Shown here piece by piece: positions 1 through 9,712 of a stretch of DNA of 64,000 bases. Positions within the stretch are counted from its first letter, which is position 1; every line of letters begins with the position of its first letter. Both the position numbers and the translations under genes were made by a program. Location: positions 186,001 to 250,000 of the forward strand of contig NZ_CP022390.1 in assembly GCF_003076515.1 (NCBI RefSeq). The letters run 5' to 3'. Under the pieces are notes generated by a model. The model was given only the letters and a program-made list of their open reading frames with translations. It was not told the DNA's origin and ran no database searches. Source of the DNA: Alcaligenes aquatilis. GTDB taxonomy: Bacteria; Pseudomonadota; Gammaproteobacteria; Burkholderiales; Burkholderiaceae_B.

Positions 1-1441
1 AGAGCGATCTCGGTGGGGGCGGTCAAAGGCGTGATGTCGGCCTGAGGCACTTGATCCAACAGTTCTGCCGACTGGTTCAACACGGAGTTGATACGGGCAT
101 GTGCGTACTGGATGTAATAAACCGGGTTTTCTTCGCTCTTGGACAGGGCCAGATCGATATCGAATACGAATTCGGAGTCGGCACGGCGCTGGATCAGGAA
201 AAAGCGCACGGCGTCCTGGCCTACCCATTCGATCAGGTCACGCAAGGTGACGTAGCTGCCTGCGCGTTTGGAGATTTTCACTTCCTGGCCATTGCGCATG
301 ACTTTGACCATCTTGTGCAGGATGTAAGCCGGAAATTCCTTGGGGATGCCCAGGCCCAGACCTTGCAGACCAGCGCGTACACGGGCAATGGTGCCGTGGT
401 GGTCGGAGCCCTGAATATTGATGGCGTGGTGAAAGCCGCGCTCCCACTTGGCCACGTGATAGGCCACGTCCGGCACGAAGTAGGTGTAGCCGCCTTCGGA
501 TTTGCGCATCACGCGGTCTTTGTCGTCGCCTGTGCCCAGTTCCGTGGTGCGCAGCCACAGCGCGCCGTCCAGCTCGTAGGTGTGACCGGCGTCGATCAGG
601 GCCTGCACGGTTTTTTCAACCTTGCCGGAGGTGTACAGCGAGCTTTCCAGATAGAAGTTGTCGAACTTCAGGCCGAAAGCCTGCAAGTCCAAATCCTGTT
701 CGCGGCGCAGGTAGGCCACGGCGAAGCGGCGGATGTCTTCCAGATTGTCCAGATCACCACTGGCGGTGACAGAGGCGCCATCGGCAGCCTGAACGGTTGC
801 ACCAGCCTGATAGTCGCGGGCGATATCCAGAATGTAGTCGCCCTTGTAGCCGTCAGCGGGGAATTGCTCGCTGTCGGGCTCGATGCCACGAGCACGGGCA
901 TGCACGCTGGTGGTCAGGTTGTCGATCTGGTTACCGGCGTCGTTGTAGTAGAACTCGCGGGTAACGTCGTAGCCTTGCGAGCTGAATACGCGGCACAGGG
1001 AGTCGCCCAGCGCCGCTTGGCGGGCGTGGCCCACGTGCAAGGGGCCGGTCGGGTTGGCCGACACGAACTCCACCATCAGTTTTTCCTGGGTAGGAGCAAC
1101 GTGGCCAAAGTTATCGCCTTGCTCGGCAATAGTCTTCAGGACGGCCTGATGGGTGGCCGTGGACAGACGAAAGTTGATAAAGCCCGGGCCGGCAATTTCC
1201 GCGCCTGCCAGCAAAGCAGCGGCGTTCGGATCGGCCAACAGGGTATCGACGATTTGCTGAGCCAACTCGCGCGGGTTACGACCGGCGGGTTTAGCCAATT
1301 GCATGGCAATATTGCAGGCGGCATCACCGTGCGCAGCCACTTTGGGGCGCTCCAGCGTGATGTTGGGTTCAGCCTGGGGCAAGATGGCACGGACGGCAGC
1401 CTGTAGGCAGGCGATTAATTGAGATTGTTGCTCAGCAAGCA
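1..1441 (-). CDS. argS: Arginyl-tRNA synthetase, 3' part outside the window
   Basis: Class I aminoacyl-tRNA synthetase that charges tRNA-Arg in the cytoplasm. Reading the minus strand from the ATG at 1441 gives [14 protein letters not shown], an N-terminal Arg-tRNA-synthetase additional domain, then the HIGH-type motif [18 protein letters not shown] and, near the window edge, the KMSKR-type motif KISKRAG. About 480 residues are present and the reading frame is still open at position 1, so the C-terminal anticodon-binding domain is missing here only because the window ends. It lies 131 bp downstream of the RHS gene on the same strand. The identification is secure; the open frame on the opposite strand across the same bases is a shadow. 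Confidence 0.97.
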
Positions 1442-1572
1442 TAGGAAAGGTCTGGATTGGTAGAAAGACAACTGGGGCGAGTTGATCTCGCCTCAGATGG
1501 AAGGCGCGACATTGGCCCGCCGGATAGCCCCACATGATAGCGTGATTTGACGCCAAATTCTTTTCAAGCACC

Positions 1573-4500
1573 CTAGCGTTCCCATCCCAGGTGGTTATGT
1601 AGCCACGCATCGTAAGCATCCATGTCTACCCAGCCTACTTGATTGTCACCGCGCAGGCGCCAGTCATTAAAGCGTGTGATCAGGTTTTCCAGGGTGTTGC
1701 GCACCTGTCGGCCCAAGGCAGGGTGCGAGTCCTGATACAGCAGATCCTGACCCTGGCCGTGGTAGTCAACGCGGCGTACTCCCTGTGTGCTCAGACGCAG
1801 TCCGGGTGTACGCATGTCCTGCAAGATGGGATGCCTGATCTGCAGATCGGTTTGAGGCAGTTCGGCCAGCGTCAAGCCGGCGGCGGTGGCTTGCCAGTGC
1901 ATCCAGGCCAGGGCCACTTTGTCCAGGTCGCTGATGCTGTTGTCATCGGGCAGTACACCACCACCTATCTGGCTATGAGCGCCGATAAAAGGCATTTCCA
2001 CTGTGTTCATGGCCTGGGCCAAGCCGCTTAAGGGAAAGAGCACGCGGTGTTCGTGCATTGCTACGGCGTGGGCCACCCAATTCCAGGCTTGCGAGACGCC
2101 CAATCGGTATTGAGAGTTGCTCCAGCCGCCCAGCCCAAATTGCGCCACCGTATCGAAAAGCCCTAGAAAGCGGGGGGTGATGCAGGCCCGGATGGCCCCA
2201 CGCTGCGGATCATTCAGCACAAACCAGCCTTGTTGGGTGTAGTCCATAATGCGATTGGAAAAGTCCCTGGCCAGCGCTGCTCCCCGTGAAAAACCCAGCA
2301 AGTCCACCGGTACGGCGCGGGCTGCGGGCCCCTGCTCCTGCATGCGGTTCAGAAAGCGGTTCCATTGCGCCTCCAGAATGCGACCTGCTCGCCACGCCGT
2401 CAGCGCATCCAGATCCGTGCTCACAGGATTGCCGGGACCCTCGCTGTAATGCACCGCCCCATCCTGATACAACTGCGACAGTTTCCAGACATTGCTGTTG
2501 GTGATGGGGGCTTGCCGTGTGCCATCAAACGCGAACAGCAGCAGGCCGGTGGGATCAATATGGCGCAAGGGCTGTTGCTGGGCATAGCCCACTGCCTGGG
2601 TGTGCGGCCACGGGCCCAACGGGTCCGCTTCCAGATAGTGACCGCGATCGGGGAGATAGGTACGCAGCAGATTGTCGTGCCAGCCGGTAGCGGACTCTGC
2701 ATACTGCCCCGGCAGGCGTAAGTTGAATTCCAGCGTTTCGAGTAAAGGCTCGGCCTTTCCCAACGGGTTCAGATCTGTGGCCCAGATTGGCCGGGCTTGG
2801 TGATCGCTAATCAGTCGGACGGCGCCCATCAAATCACTATGCAGGTAGTACAACTGCCCTTGCCCATCTGGTTGATAAACAATCATCCCTACGGGCGTCA
2901 GCCCTGCATACAGATAGCGCCGGGAAATGAGCTGGCCGGGCGCAGCGGCTAAATCCAGTTCAGCCATTAATTGCTGGCCGTGAAAGAAGAAAGCGCGCTC
3001 TTGATTGCCTTGCTTGCGCCAGATGCGCTGGCCAAAGGCATCGTGCCGGTACTCGACCAGGGTGGAGTTGGCCGTGTACACGCGCCGTAAGCGACGGTTG
3101 GGGCCGTAGTCCAGATTCAAGGCTCCGACGGCTTTCGCCGTGCCGGTGGAGGAACGCTGAATGGAAGCGGCTGGCTTCGGGTAGCGCGCAGCAAGTGCGC
3201 CGCTGTTGCTCCAGGCCAGCCATTGTTCTGATTCTGTCTTGCCTTGACGCAAGGCAATCATCCGGTTCTGGGCGTCGTAGTGCAAAAACCAATGGCGTAT
3301 TTGCTGTAGCAGCGGGTAGTCGTGGCGGTCCTCCAGTACATTTCCTTGTGCATCCAGGCGGCGGGTTTGTGTCCAGACAGGTTTGCCATCCGGCTGCAAA
3401 AGCATTGCATCCACAGCTTGACCAGTGCTGTTCGCATGGCTGATCAGTTGTAGGCCATTGCCCCAGGCATAGCCCACCTCTTGTGCGTGGATGACAGTCT
3501 GGATTTGCCCGGTTTGCTGGATCCATTCCAGAGACTGTAGACGTCCATGAGCATCCCAGCGGTAGCGTAGTTGTCCGCCTTCCGGCAGTGAGTGCAGCGT
3601 CAGCCTACGCTGCTCGTCATACTCAAAGCGATCGGTCCAGTTTTGCCCAGGGCTATGGCTACGCTCCAGGCGACGTTCTTGTAATAAACCCGATCGTAAC
3701 TTCAGCCATTGTGTTTCCGTGGGGTGACGAATGCGTAGCGCGCCAGGCCCCAACCAGTCCAGTTCACTGCGTTCAACTTCATGGCCTTGTTGGTGTTCAA
3801 GACGGCTCAAGCGCCCCTGCTGATCGTAGTGAATCTGAAGCGAGCCTTCTTCTGCGTAGTCAATGCGCGTCAGCTTGCCATCCGGGCTCCAGTAGCGGGC
3901 TTCGCTTCCATGCTGGCTGGACGCCCACCGTTGCAAGCGCCCTTTTTCATCAAGCCCTAGGCTTAGCGACCCCCAGCCACCCTGCTTTTGCTCCAGCCGT
4001 GACACCGTTCCATTTGTACGGCGCTGCGCTGTCCACGGCCCAGCCTGCAACCAGCGTCCTTGCGGATCGTACTGCCATCGCGTGCTATAGGCCGGGCAGT
4101 CCTCGCACAAGCGGCTTTCCAGTTTTTGTAGCCGCTGCTGGCCTTGATAGTCGTGGTAATGGAAGCGATGTCGTTCTGTGCCGATGGACCATTCACTCAG
4201 GCTCGGCCCATAGTGTGCCGTCCAGTCCTGATTGAAGGCATGAGAGATCAGACGGCTGACTCGGCCTTGGGTGTCGTATTCCCATTGCTGTACTGACTGG
4301 GCAGCTTGTCCAGGCGCTTGCAGGCTGCTGCCGCCTAAACGATTCGACCAAGGCGCGGGGGCTGGATGGTAGAGGCGCTGCATGCCATCGGGGCGGCTGA
4401 CGCCGGCCAGCCAGACTTGTTGGTCGTGCTGTTCCAGAAGCAGGCGAAACGGCCCGGCTGGGGTTTTAATATTGATGGCTGTGGCTGTGGCTGTGGCTGT

Positions 4501-5295
4501 GGCTGTGGCTGTCGGCGTGGTTGTGACGATCGCCATCGCCACTGTCGCAGTTGCTGCCGTTTCCGCTGCTCTTACCGCCGTTGTGACATTGGCTAGGGGT
4601 CTGGTTTTGGTGTGGGATTGAGCTTGTCTTGGAGTCTGAACCGGAGCTTGGTTTTGCCCTTGCCCCTGTGGCGACGCCTGCTCCTGCACTTGGCTTTGCC
4701 ATTCAAACACCAGCGTTTGGCCCAAATGATTACGCACAGTCTTAACCGCATACGCCTGCGGATGCGTGCCGGGAAAGCGTTCTATATCCAGCCACTGCTG
4801 TGTCGAAACACGCACATGGATTAGCCAGCCCTGCTCGTCAAACCTCAGAATCAACCCATTCGGGCCTTGCCAGAACCAGCCCTTACTTTGCACGTGTGCC
4901 GGTGGGTACAAGCGAGTCTGTCGTCCATCTGGCATGAACAGGGCATGTCCTTGCTGCCGCAATTGCAGGTCGTAATTCAAGGCCCAACCTGTGTGTCCCA
5001 GCGTCGGCGTAGGATTGCGCCCCCACCCATTCCAGTGACGCTGCAATTGCAGCAAAGGCCAGGCTTGGCTTAGCGGTAAGTCGGTATCGCTTTGGTATTT
5101 CTGCCCGCTCAGCAAGTCCACTGGATTGAGCAAACCCATATCGGCTGCGGGTTCGCCCTGTTCCCCCAAGGTGGCTGCTGGCGCGCAGCGGGTGGATGAC
5201 GGGGGCAAGGGACATTCAAGCGAGCTTTGTGACCAGGCCAGGGATGGGCAGGTGATCAAGAGCAAGATTAGCCAAGACAGGAATGCGGCAGGCAT
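1573..5295 (-). CDS. Exported RHS/YD-repeat protein with C-terminal DUF2235 (Tle1-like lipase) domain
   Basis: A 1240-residue protein. Residues 1 to about 22 form a Sec signal peptide (hydrophobic stretch, then AWSQ). The body carries many YD repeats (for example [32 protein letters not shown]) and the RHS core, which ends in the conserved DPTGL at about residue 915. The last 320 residues match DUF2235/Tle1-type serine hydrolases: FDGT at the start, nucleophile elbow GFSRG (Ser about 1003), LFDTV (Asp about 1048) and [11 protein letters not shown] (His about 1107), so the catalytic triad looks intact. Known relatives are phospholipases delivered by type VI secretion, usually with PAAR or VgrG partners and an immunity gene; neither is adjacent. 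Residues about 205 to 275 are a low-complexity insert (Gln-rich, then Thr/Ala-rich) containing a DNA hexamer repeat. Biological target is unknown; a contact toxin or a secreted lipase are both possible. Confidence 0.85.
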   Translation of the reverse strand: MPAAFLSWLILLLITCPSLAWSQSSLECPLPPSSTRCAPAATLGEQGEPAADMGLLNPVDLLSGQKYQSDTDLPLSQAWPLLQLQRHWNGWGRNPTPTLGHTGWALNYDLQLRQQGHALFMPDGRQTRLYPPAHVQSKGWFWQGPNGLILRFDEQGWLIHVRVSTQQWLDIERFPGTHPQAYAVKTVRNHLGQTLVFEWQSQVQEQASPQGQGQNQAPVQTPRQAQSHTKTRPLANVTTAVRAAETAATATVAMAIVTTTPTATATATATATAINIKTPAGPFRLLLEQHDQQVWLAGVSRPDGMQRLYHPAPAPWSNRLGGSSLQAPGQAAQSVQQWEYDTQGRVSRLISHAFNQDWTAHYGPSLSEWSIGTERHRFHYHDYQGQQRLQKLESRLCEDCPAYSTRWQYDPQGRWLQAGPWTAQRRTNGTVSRLEQKQGGWGSLSLGLDEKGRLQRWASSQHGSEARYWSPDGKLTRIDYAEEGSLQIHYDQQGRLSRLEHQQGHEVERSELDWLGPGALRIRHPTETQWLKLRSGLLQERRLERSHSPGQNWTDRFEYDEQRRLTLHSLPEGGQLRYRWDAHGRLQSLEWIQQTGQIQTVIHAQEVGYAWGNGLQLISHANSTGQAVDAMLLQPDGKPVWTQTRRLDAQGNVLEDRHDYPLLQQIRHWFLHYDAQNRMIALRQGKTESEQWLAWSNSGALAARYPKPAASIQRSSTGTAKAVGALNLDYGPNRRLRRVYTANSTLVEYRHDAFGQRIWRKQGNQERAFFFHGQQLMAELDLAAAPGQLISRRYLYAGLTPVGMIVYQPDGQGQLYYLHSDLMGAVRLISDHQARPIWATDLNPLGKAEPLLETLEFNLRLPGQYAESATGWHDNLLRTYLPDRGHYLEADPLGPWPHTQAVGYAQQQPLRHIDPTGLLLFAFDGTRQAPITNSNVWKLSQLYQDGAVHYSEGPGNPVSTDLDALTAWRAGRILEAQWNRFLNRMQEQGPAARAVPVDLLGFSRGAALARDFSNRIMDYTQQGWFVLNDPQRGAIRACITPRFLGLFDTVAQFGLGGWSNSQYRLGVSQAWNWVAHAVAMHEHRVLFPLSGLAQAMNTVEMPFIGAHSQIGGGVLPDDNSISDLDKVALAWMHWQATAAGLTLAELPQTDLQIRHPILQDMRTPGLRLSTQGVRRVDYHGQGQDLLYQDSHPALGRQVRNTLENLITRFNDWRLRGDNQVGWVDMDAYDAWLHNHLGWER
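4477..4512. repeat. In-frame hexanucleotide tandem repeat inside the RHS gene
   Basis: Six exact copies of GGCTGT on the plus strand, read on the coding strand as alternating Thr and Ala codons (residues about 262 to 273). The flanking bases up to about 4600 are degenerate hexamers of the same kind, coding mostly Ala, Val and Thr. Because the unit is a multiple of three, changes in copy number would alter protein length without shifting the frame. Confidence 0.9.
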
Positions 5296-5392
5296 GAAGG
5301 ACTCTCCAAGACGGGGAAAATCCTGCTATCTTGCAGGGGTGTGTATCCTGAAAGTCGAATCGGAAACACAAAGATCCATAAGGAGAAACCGT

Positions 5393-5740
5393 ATGCTAGT
5401 CGTCTTTAAAAGCAAAGCCGCCGCCGATGTGCTGATGTTCTCCGAACATGCCATGCCTATTCTCCGGGCCGCAGGGCGCTCCTACCCCGATGGTTTGCCC
5501 GAGCGTGGTGTGTTCACGGCAGAGCAATTGTCCGAAGCCATTGGCAATATTGAACGAGCGATTGGGCAAGACCGGGAAAACAAGCATTCGCCCCACGAGG
5601 ACGAAGACGAGGAAAAGGAGCACCCGATGTCCCAGGTCGTCAGCTTCAGCCAACGCGCCTATCCTTTGCTGGATATGTTGCGCCAGGCAAATAACACCGG
5701 CGTGCCGGTCATGTGGGAACCGGCAGATAGTTCCTGGTAG
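5393..5740 (+). CDS. DUF1840 family protein
   Basis: A 115-residue cytoplasmic protein beginning MLVVFKSKAAADVLMFSEHA, which I recognise as the DUF1840 family common in Beta- and Gammaproteobacteria. It has a conserved N-terminal half, a short acidic linker (HEDEDEEKEH) and a C-terminal helix region around SFSQRAYPLLDMLRQA. The ATG at 5393 was chosen because AAGGAG lies 7 bases upstream and because the family motif begins there; an open frame extends further 5' without support. It is divergent from the RHS gene, with about 100 bp between starts. Function is unknown. Confidence 0.85.
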   Translation: MLVVFKSKAAADVLMFSEHAMPILRAAGRSYPDGLPERGVFTAEQLSEAIGNIERAIGQDRENKHSPHEDEDEEKEHPMSQVVSFSQRAYPLLDMLRQANNTGVPVMWEPADSSW

Positions 5741-5826
5741 TCCCTGGAATGTCGGCCTGCCGACAATTTGGTAGGCCTTCTTTGCTTAAGCTCCAGAGTT
5801 GATCTATTTTTTTTCGGAGATCGTCT

Positions 5827-6147
5827 ATGAGCGCTATGGTGCTTGTGATCTTTAGTCCTCGCCAGCACATAGAGCTGGTCACTCCTATACAAACCATTGA
5901 TCCGGAAAGCGGCAAGCAATCGCGCGACTGGTTCGATCGCACCTGGCAAGAGCTGGGCTGTGAACCCCTGCGAGCCAGCGGCAAAGTCCTGTTGTTGGAC
6001 AAAATCATGGGCGTGGCTGATGCCATGGGTTATACGATGCTGTCGCAGGACGATGAACGCGCCCAGGAATTTGCACGCCATTGCTTGCAAGCGGTGGGTT
6101 CCATGCAGGTCACCGTGGATTTGCCGGGTTTGGCGGTCACGTACTGA
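5827..6147 (+). CDS. Uncharacterised 106-residue protein
   Basis: I do not recognise a family. The start is supported by GGAG nine bases upstream and the frame ends just before a clear terminator. The protein is soluble, has no signal peptide or membrane segment, and includes a central region (SGKVLLLDKIMGVADAMGY) with a Cys in RHCLQAVG near the end. It follows the DUF1840 gene by 86 bp in the same direction, so the two may be co-transcribed and share the terminator. Confidence 0.7.
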   Translation: MSAMVLVIFSPRQHIELVTPIQTIDPESGKQSRDWFDRTWQELGCEPLRASGKVLLLDKIMGVADAMGYTMLSQDDERAQEFARHCLQAVGSMQVTVDLPGLAVTY

Positions 6148-6164
6148 TCAGGCCAAGGCAATGG

Positions 6165-6193
6165 AAAACCGGCTCTGTAGGGCCGGTTTTTTT
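6165..6193 (+). terminator. Rho-independent terminator
   Basis: A 9-bp stem (AAAACCGGC with GCCGGTTTT) with an 8-base loop, followed by seven T on the plus strand. It closes the DUF1840 and 106-residue gene pair. Confidence 0.9.
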
Positions 6194-6254
6194 ATGTTTT
6201 TTTGAATGTTTTTGGGCTTGTAAGGCGGTTGGTTTGCAGTTGATGCTGCCGTCA

Positions 6255-6312
6255 CAGCTACAGCTACAGCTACAGCTACAGCTACAGCTACAGCTACAGC
6301 TACAGCTACAGC
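6255..6312. repeat. Intergenic hexanucleotide tandem repeat (CAGCTA)n
   Basis: Nine exact copies of CAGCTA plus a partial copy, located between the terminator at 6193 and the DUF1963 gene at 6530. It continues into degenerate hexamers (including three CACCGT units at about 6320 to 6337). No reliable gene covers it. Confidence 0.95.
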
Positions 6313-6529
6313 CATAGCCACCGTCACCGTCACCGTTATTGCCGCTGCCAGCGCCACTACACGGGGCAGGTATACCTTAATCATTTGAACGGCTGTCGGC
6401 CTAGCCTTGTTCCTGCCTGAGCTCCAGTTACACAATGCATAGGCTCAGTCCCCAAGGGCTTATTACAATCCAGCAGATTCAGACTTGGTCTTAGCCGGCA
6501 TAGTCAGCAACCCTGTCACCCGAAGCAAT

Positions 6530-7294
6530 ATGGATCTCAAAACGCTAGAAAAACACCTTGATGCCTCGCCGCTGCTGCAAGCGCATAAACAGTATTTCCT
6601 GGATTTGGTGCAGCCAGCGGTGGCTATCCATTTGGGCAAGGACAAGGGCCAGCCCTTGCAAAGTCGTTTTGGTGGTCAACCTATGGTGCCTCCCGGTTTT
6701 ACCTGGCCCGAGCATCCTGACGGCCATTATCTGTTTGTTGGCCAGATCAACTTCGCGGAATTGCCCAAGGGGCCGGATCGCCCGGCTGATTTGCCCAGCA
6801 GCGGCCTGCTGTCACTGTTCTACGGTTTCGATGAAGACGATGCCATTTTCTGGCGTGATGAGGACTATCTCAAGGCTTACTACTGGCCAGACACCAGCGG
6901 TTTTCAGGAGATCCAGGCGCCCCACTGTTGGAGTACCCGTAGCTGGGCGCTGCAGTTTGAAAACTGCATCGACATTCCGCGTCATGAAGAACTGCGTCAG
7001 GATTGGCCAGTGCCTTTCGAGGAACTCTACGACTGGTTCGATAAGCTGGAAGAAAACGGTGATTTGCCTGGCGACTATCTGTTGGGCCGTCCTTCCTGGG
7101 ACAGCCTGGCTTATGACCCTACGCCCAATCAGGTGGAGCATCCAAGTCAATCGCGCTGGTGCTCTTTGCTGACCGTACAGTCGCACGAAAAACTGCATTG
7201 GTGCTGGCAGGATGGTGCACGCCTCATGGCTTTTATCGAGGACGATAAATTACGGGCCAAAGACTTCAGCCGTTTGCAGGTTGACTGCGGTTAA
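6530..7294 (+). CDS. DUF1963 (YwqG-like) protein
   Basis: About 254 residues. The protein shows the DUF1963 pattern: QSRFGGQPMVPPGFTWPEH, then FVGQINFAELP, then LSLFYGFD, an aromatic-rich middle and a C-terminal lobe. This family is widespread and of unknown biochemical role; it is cytoplasmic, with no signal peptide. The ATG at 6530 is the first one in frame next to conserved sequence; a TTG at 6485 could extend it by 15 residues and the ribosome binding site is weak for both. Its upstream region contains the CAGCTA repeat and its downstream region contains the AGCCA repeat, so it is bracketed by microsatellites. Confidence 0.8.
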   Translation: MDLKTLEKHLDASPLLQAHKQYFLDLVQPAVAIHLGKDKGQPLQSRFGGQPMVPPGFTWPEHPDGHYLFVGQINFAELPKGPDRPADLPSSGLLSLFYGFDEDDAIFWRDEDYLKAYYWPDTSGFQEIQAPHCWSTRSWALQFENCIDIPRHEELRQDWPVPFEELYDWFDKLEENGDLPGDYLLGRPSWDSLAYDPTPNQVEHPSQSRWCSLLTVQSHEKLHWCWQDGARLMAFIEDDKLRAKDFSRLQVDCG

Positions 7295-7376
7295 AGGCAA
7301 TCAAGCTATTGAGGGCATGGCTGGTTGCGTTGACGCGGAATAACAAAGGCTGAAGATATTTCCCCTATGCTCTGTT

Positions 7377-7466
7377 GCCAAGCCAAGCCAAGCCAAGCCA
7401 AGCCAAGCCAAGCCAAGCCAAGCCAAGCCAAGCCAAGCCAAGCCAAGCCAAGCCAAGCCAAGCCAA
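7377..7466. repeat. Intergenic pentanucleotide tandem repeat (AGCCA)n
   Basis: Seventeen exact copies of AGCCA from 7381 to 7465, with partial copies on both sides (about 18 units). It sits between the convergent DUF1963 gene and leuA, upstream of the leuA terminator. Open frames running through it encode only repeat peptides and have no support as genes. Confidence 0.97.
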
Positions 7467-7553
7467 GGTGGATGTTTGCGCCATTGTTGATGCGGGTTGC
7501 ATTTCGTTGCTGGGTTTGCCGCGTGTTGAGATGAGCAGTCATGCTGCGCCCAC

Positions 7554-7578
7554 GAAAAACCCGCCTTGTGGGCGGGTT
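7554..7578 (-). terminator. Terminator of leuA
   Basis: On the minus strand AACCCGCC pairs with GGCGGGTT around a 5-base loop and is followed by T residues. It lies 110 bp downstream of the leuA stop. Confidence 0.8.
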
Positions 7579-7687
7579 GCAGGCAGAGCGACGATAAGTC
7601 GGGCTGCAAAAGCGGGTCAGGCGCGGCCGGGATGGGCCGGGCGGGCGCTGGAGTGGGATCACCACCCCAGTCACGACATAAAGATCG

Positions 7688-9388
7688 TTAGGCGGTGGTC
7701 GCTTCAGCTTCTTGCTGGGCGATGGTGTGGCGGTTAACCGCGCTCAAGATCGCCAGGAAGGAGGATGTCACGATGTCGGCGTGAACGCCCACACCAAAGC
7801 CCGATGGACTGTCACCGATACGCATTTCCACGTAAGCGGCAGCGCGGGTTTCCGCACCGGAACCAATGGCGTGTTCGTTGTAGTCCATGATCTTGATGGA
7901 CATATCCAAAGCATTCACAAAGGCAGAGATCGCGCCTTCGCCCGACCCCTTCAAGGTGCGAACCTGACCGTCGTGTTCCACATCCACTTCAATCGTGAAT
8001 TGCTGGCCGCTGTCGGCGTGCGGCTGGCTGATGATGTTGTGCTTGAGCAGCTTGTAGTGCTTTTTGCAGTTCAGGTATTCGGACTCGAAAATGCCGTACA
8101 CGTCCGCAGGTGTGACTTCCTTGCCGGAAGAATCGGTCACGCGCTGAATGGCACGGCTGAATTCGATTTGCATGCGGCGTGGCAAGACCAGACCGTGCTC
8201 TTGTTCCAGCAGGTAGGACACACCGCCCTTGCCTGACTGGCTGTTGACGCGAATAACCGCATCGTAGCTGCGGCCCAGGTCGGCCGGGTCGATTGGCAAG
8301 TAAGGCACTTCCCACAGTTCGTCGGATTTTTGCTGTGCCAAGCCTTTCTTGATGGCGTCCTGGTGGGAGCCGGAGAAGGCGGTAAACACCAGGTCGCCCG
8401 CGTAAGGATGGCGTGGGTGCACGGGCAACTGGTTGCAGTACTCGGCGGTGCGGCGCACTTCGTCGATGTCCGAGAAGTCCAGCTCAGGGTTCACACCCTG
8501 GGTGTACAGGTTCAGGGCCAAGGTCACCAGGCAGACGTTGCCGGTGCGCTCGCCGCTACCGAACAAGCAACCTTCGATACGGTCTGCGCCCGCCATCACG
8601 GCCAGTTCAGCAGCAGCCACCGCCGTACCACGGTCGTTGTGCGGGTGTACGCTCAGGGTCACGTTGCTGCGTTGCTCCAGATTGTTGTGCATCCACTCGA
8701 TCTGGTCGGCGTACATATTGGGCGTGGTGGCCTCAATGGTGGCGGGCAAGTTCAAAATGACGCGCTCGTCGGTGGCTGGGTCCCAGGCTTTCACCACCGC
8801 ATTACACACGTCCAGAGCGAATTCAGGCTCGGTGGTGCTGAACACTTCGGGCGAGTACTCGTAGCCCCATTGGGTTTGCGGGTACTTGGCCACTTCGCTT
8901 TTGACCAGACGTGTACCGGTCAAGGCAATTTCCTTGATCTCGTCCTTGCTCAAGTTAAAGACGACCTTGCGAAAGGCCGGCGCACATGCGTTGTACAAGT
9001 GAATGATGGCGCGTTTGGCGCCCGCAGCGGCTTCGACTGTGCGCTTGATCAGGTCTTCACGCGATTGCGTCAAGACGATGATGGTGACGTCTTCAGGAAT
9101 ACGGTTTTCGTCGATCAGCTTGCGAACGAAATCGAAGTCGGTCTGCGATGCGGAAGGGAAACCGACCTCGATTTCCTTGAAACCGATTTTGACGAGTTGC
9201 TCGAAAAAGCGCAGTTTGCGAGCCACGTTCATGGGCTCGATCAGGGACTGATTGCCGTCACGCAAGTCAGTGCTCATCCAGATGGGCGCTTTGGTAATGC
9301 GCTTGGACGGCCAGGTGCGCTCAGCGAAGTCGCGATCAAAGGCGACAAAAGGACGATACTTTTGAGAGGGGTTTTTCAGCATTGCCAT
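7688..9388 (-). CDS. leuA: 2-isopropylmalate synthase (long, type 2 form)
   Basis: Catalyses the first committed step of leucine synthesis, condensing acetyl-CoA with 2-oxoisovalerate. The 566-residue protein has the DRE-TIM motif as [11 protein letters not shown], the metal-binding HPHNDRGT and GSGERTGN segments, and a C-terminal LeuA dimer/regulatory domain (about residues 430 to 555) expected to bind leucine. Length and sequence fit the actinobacterial/betaproteobacterial long form. The start is [14 protein letters not shown]. It is a single-gene unit with its own terminator and a 5' leader that contains a short Leu-rich reading frame, so regulation by both attenuation and feedback inhibition is likely. 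Confidence 0.96.
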   Translation of the reverse strand: MAMLKNPSQKYRPFVAFDRDFAERTWPSKRITKAPIWMSTDLRDGNQSLIEPMNVARKLRFFEQLVKIGFKEIEVGFPSASQTDFDFVRKLIDENRIPEDVTIIVLTQSREDLIKRTVEAAAGAKRAIIHLYNACAPAFRKVVFNLSKDEIKEIALTGTRLVKSEVAKYPQTQWGYEYSPEVFSTTEPEFALDVCNAVVKAWDPATDERVILNLPATIEATTPNMYADQIEWMHNNLEQRSNVTLSVHPHNDRGTAVAAAELAVMAGADRIEGCLFGSGERTGNVCLVTLALNLYTQGVNPELDFSDIDEVRRTAEYCNQLPVHPRHPYAGDLVFTAFSGSHQDAIKKGLAQQKSDELWEVPYLPIDPADLGRSYDAVIRVNSQSGKGGVSYLLEQEHGLVLPRRMQIEFSRAIQRVTDSSGKEVTPADVYGIFESEYLNCKKHYKLLKHNIISQPHADSGQQFTIEVDVEHDGQVRTLKGSGEGAISAFVNALDMSIKIMDYNEHAIGSGAETRAAAYVEMRIGDSPSGFGVGVHADIVTSSFLAILSAVNRHTIAQQEAEATTA

Positions 9389-9520
9389 GGGGATACCTGT
9401 CGGACAAAAAGTGTTGATTACTTCTTGCCGTCACCAGCGATTGCAGCATTTACGTAGGCCGGTGGCGGCACAAATGACGTAGATGTGGCTGAGTATTGGC
9501 TGCCGAACTGCCACAGGACA

Positions 9521-9679
9521 CTAGGCCCGGCAACCGGACGCTAGTAGTAGCAGCTGGGATAGGATGGAGGCAGGGGCCGAGGAACGGCCTTCACGCACGG
9601 AACGCGACAAGGTTGCTTCAGCGGCGGGGCTGAAACCTTGGCAAGCGTAGGAGAGTTGGCGTGCGTGAGTCATGACCAT
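9521..9679 (-). CDS. Probable leu leader peptide upstream of leuA
   Basis: A 52-codon frame between the leuA start and the neighbouring gene. It ends SILSQLLLLASGCRA, with four consecutive Leu codons (CTG CTA CTA CTA) eight codons before the stop, three of them the rare CTA. This is the hallmark of a ribosome-stalling leader that senses Leu-tRNA. The stop is 132 bp before the leuA ATG. Downstream, an imperfect 9-bp stem (plus-strand positions 9427-9435 with 9461-9469) could be part of alternative structures, but no classic terminator with a strong T run is seen. The start is uncertain: ATG at 9679 or 9673 lack a good ribosome binding site, and an internal GTG would give a 25-residue peptide. 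Confidence 0.55.
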   Translation of the reverse strand: MVMTHARQLSYACQGFSPAAEATLSRSVREGRSSAPASILSQLLLLASGCRA

Positions 9680-9712
9680 TAGTCAAACACAAAAGAAACA
9701 GGAAGGCAAGTG

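Noticed and set aside
51..1406. Open frame of about 450 codons on the plus strand
   Set aside because: It lies opposite argS, whose motifs are clear on the minus strand, and encodes no recognisable protein.
7375..7737. Frames through the AGCCA repeat on both strands
   Set aside because: Only repeat-derived peptides; the minus frames overlap the leuA terminator.
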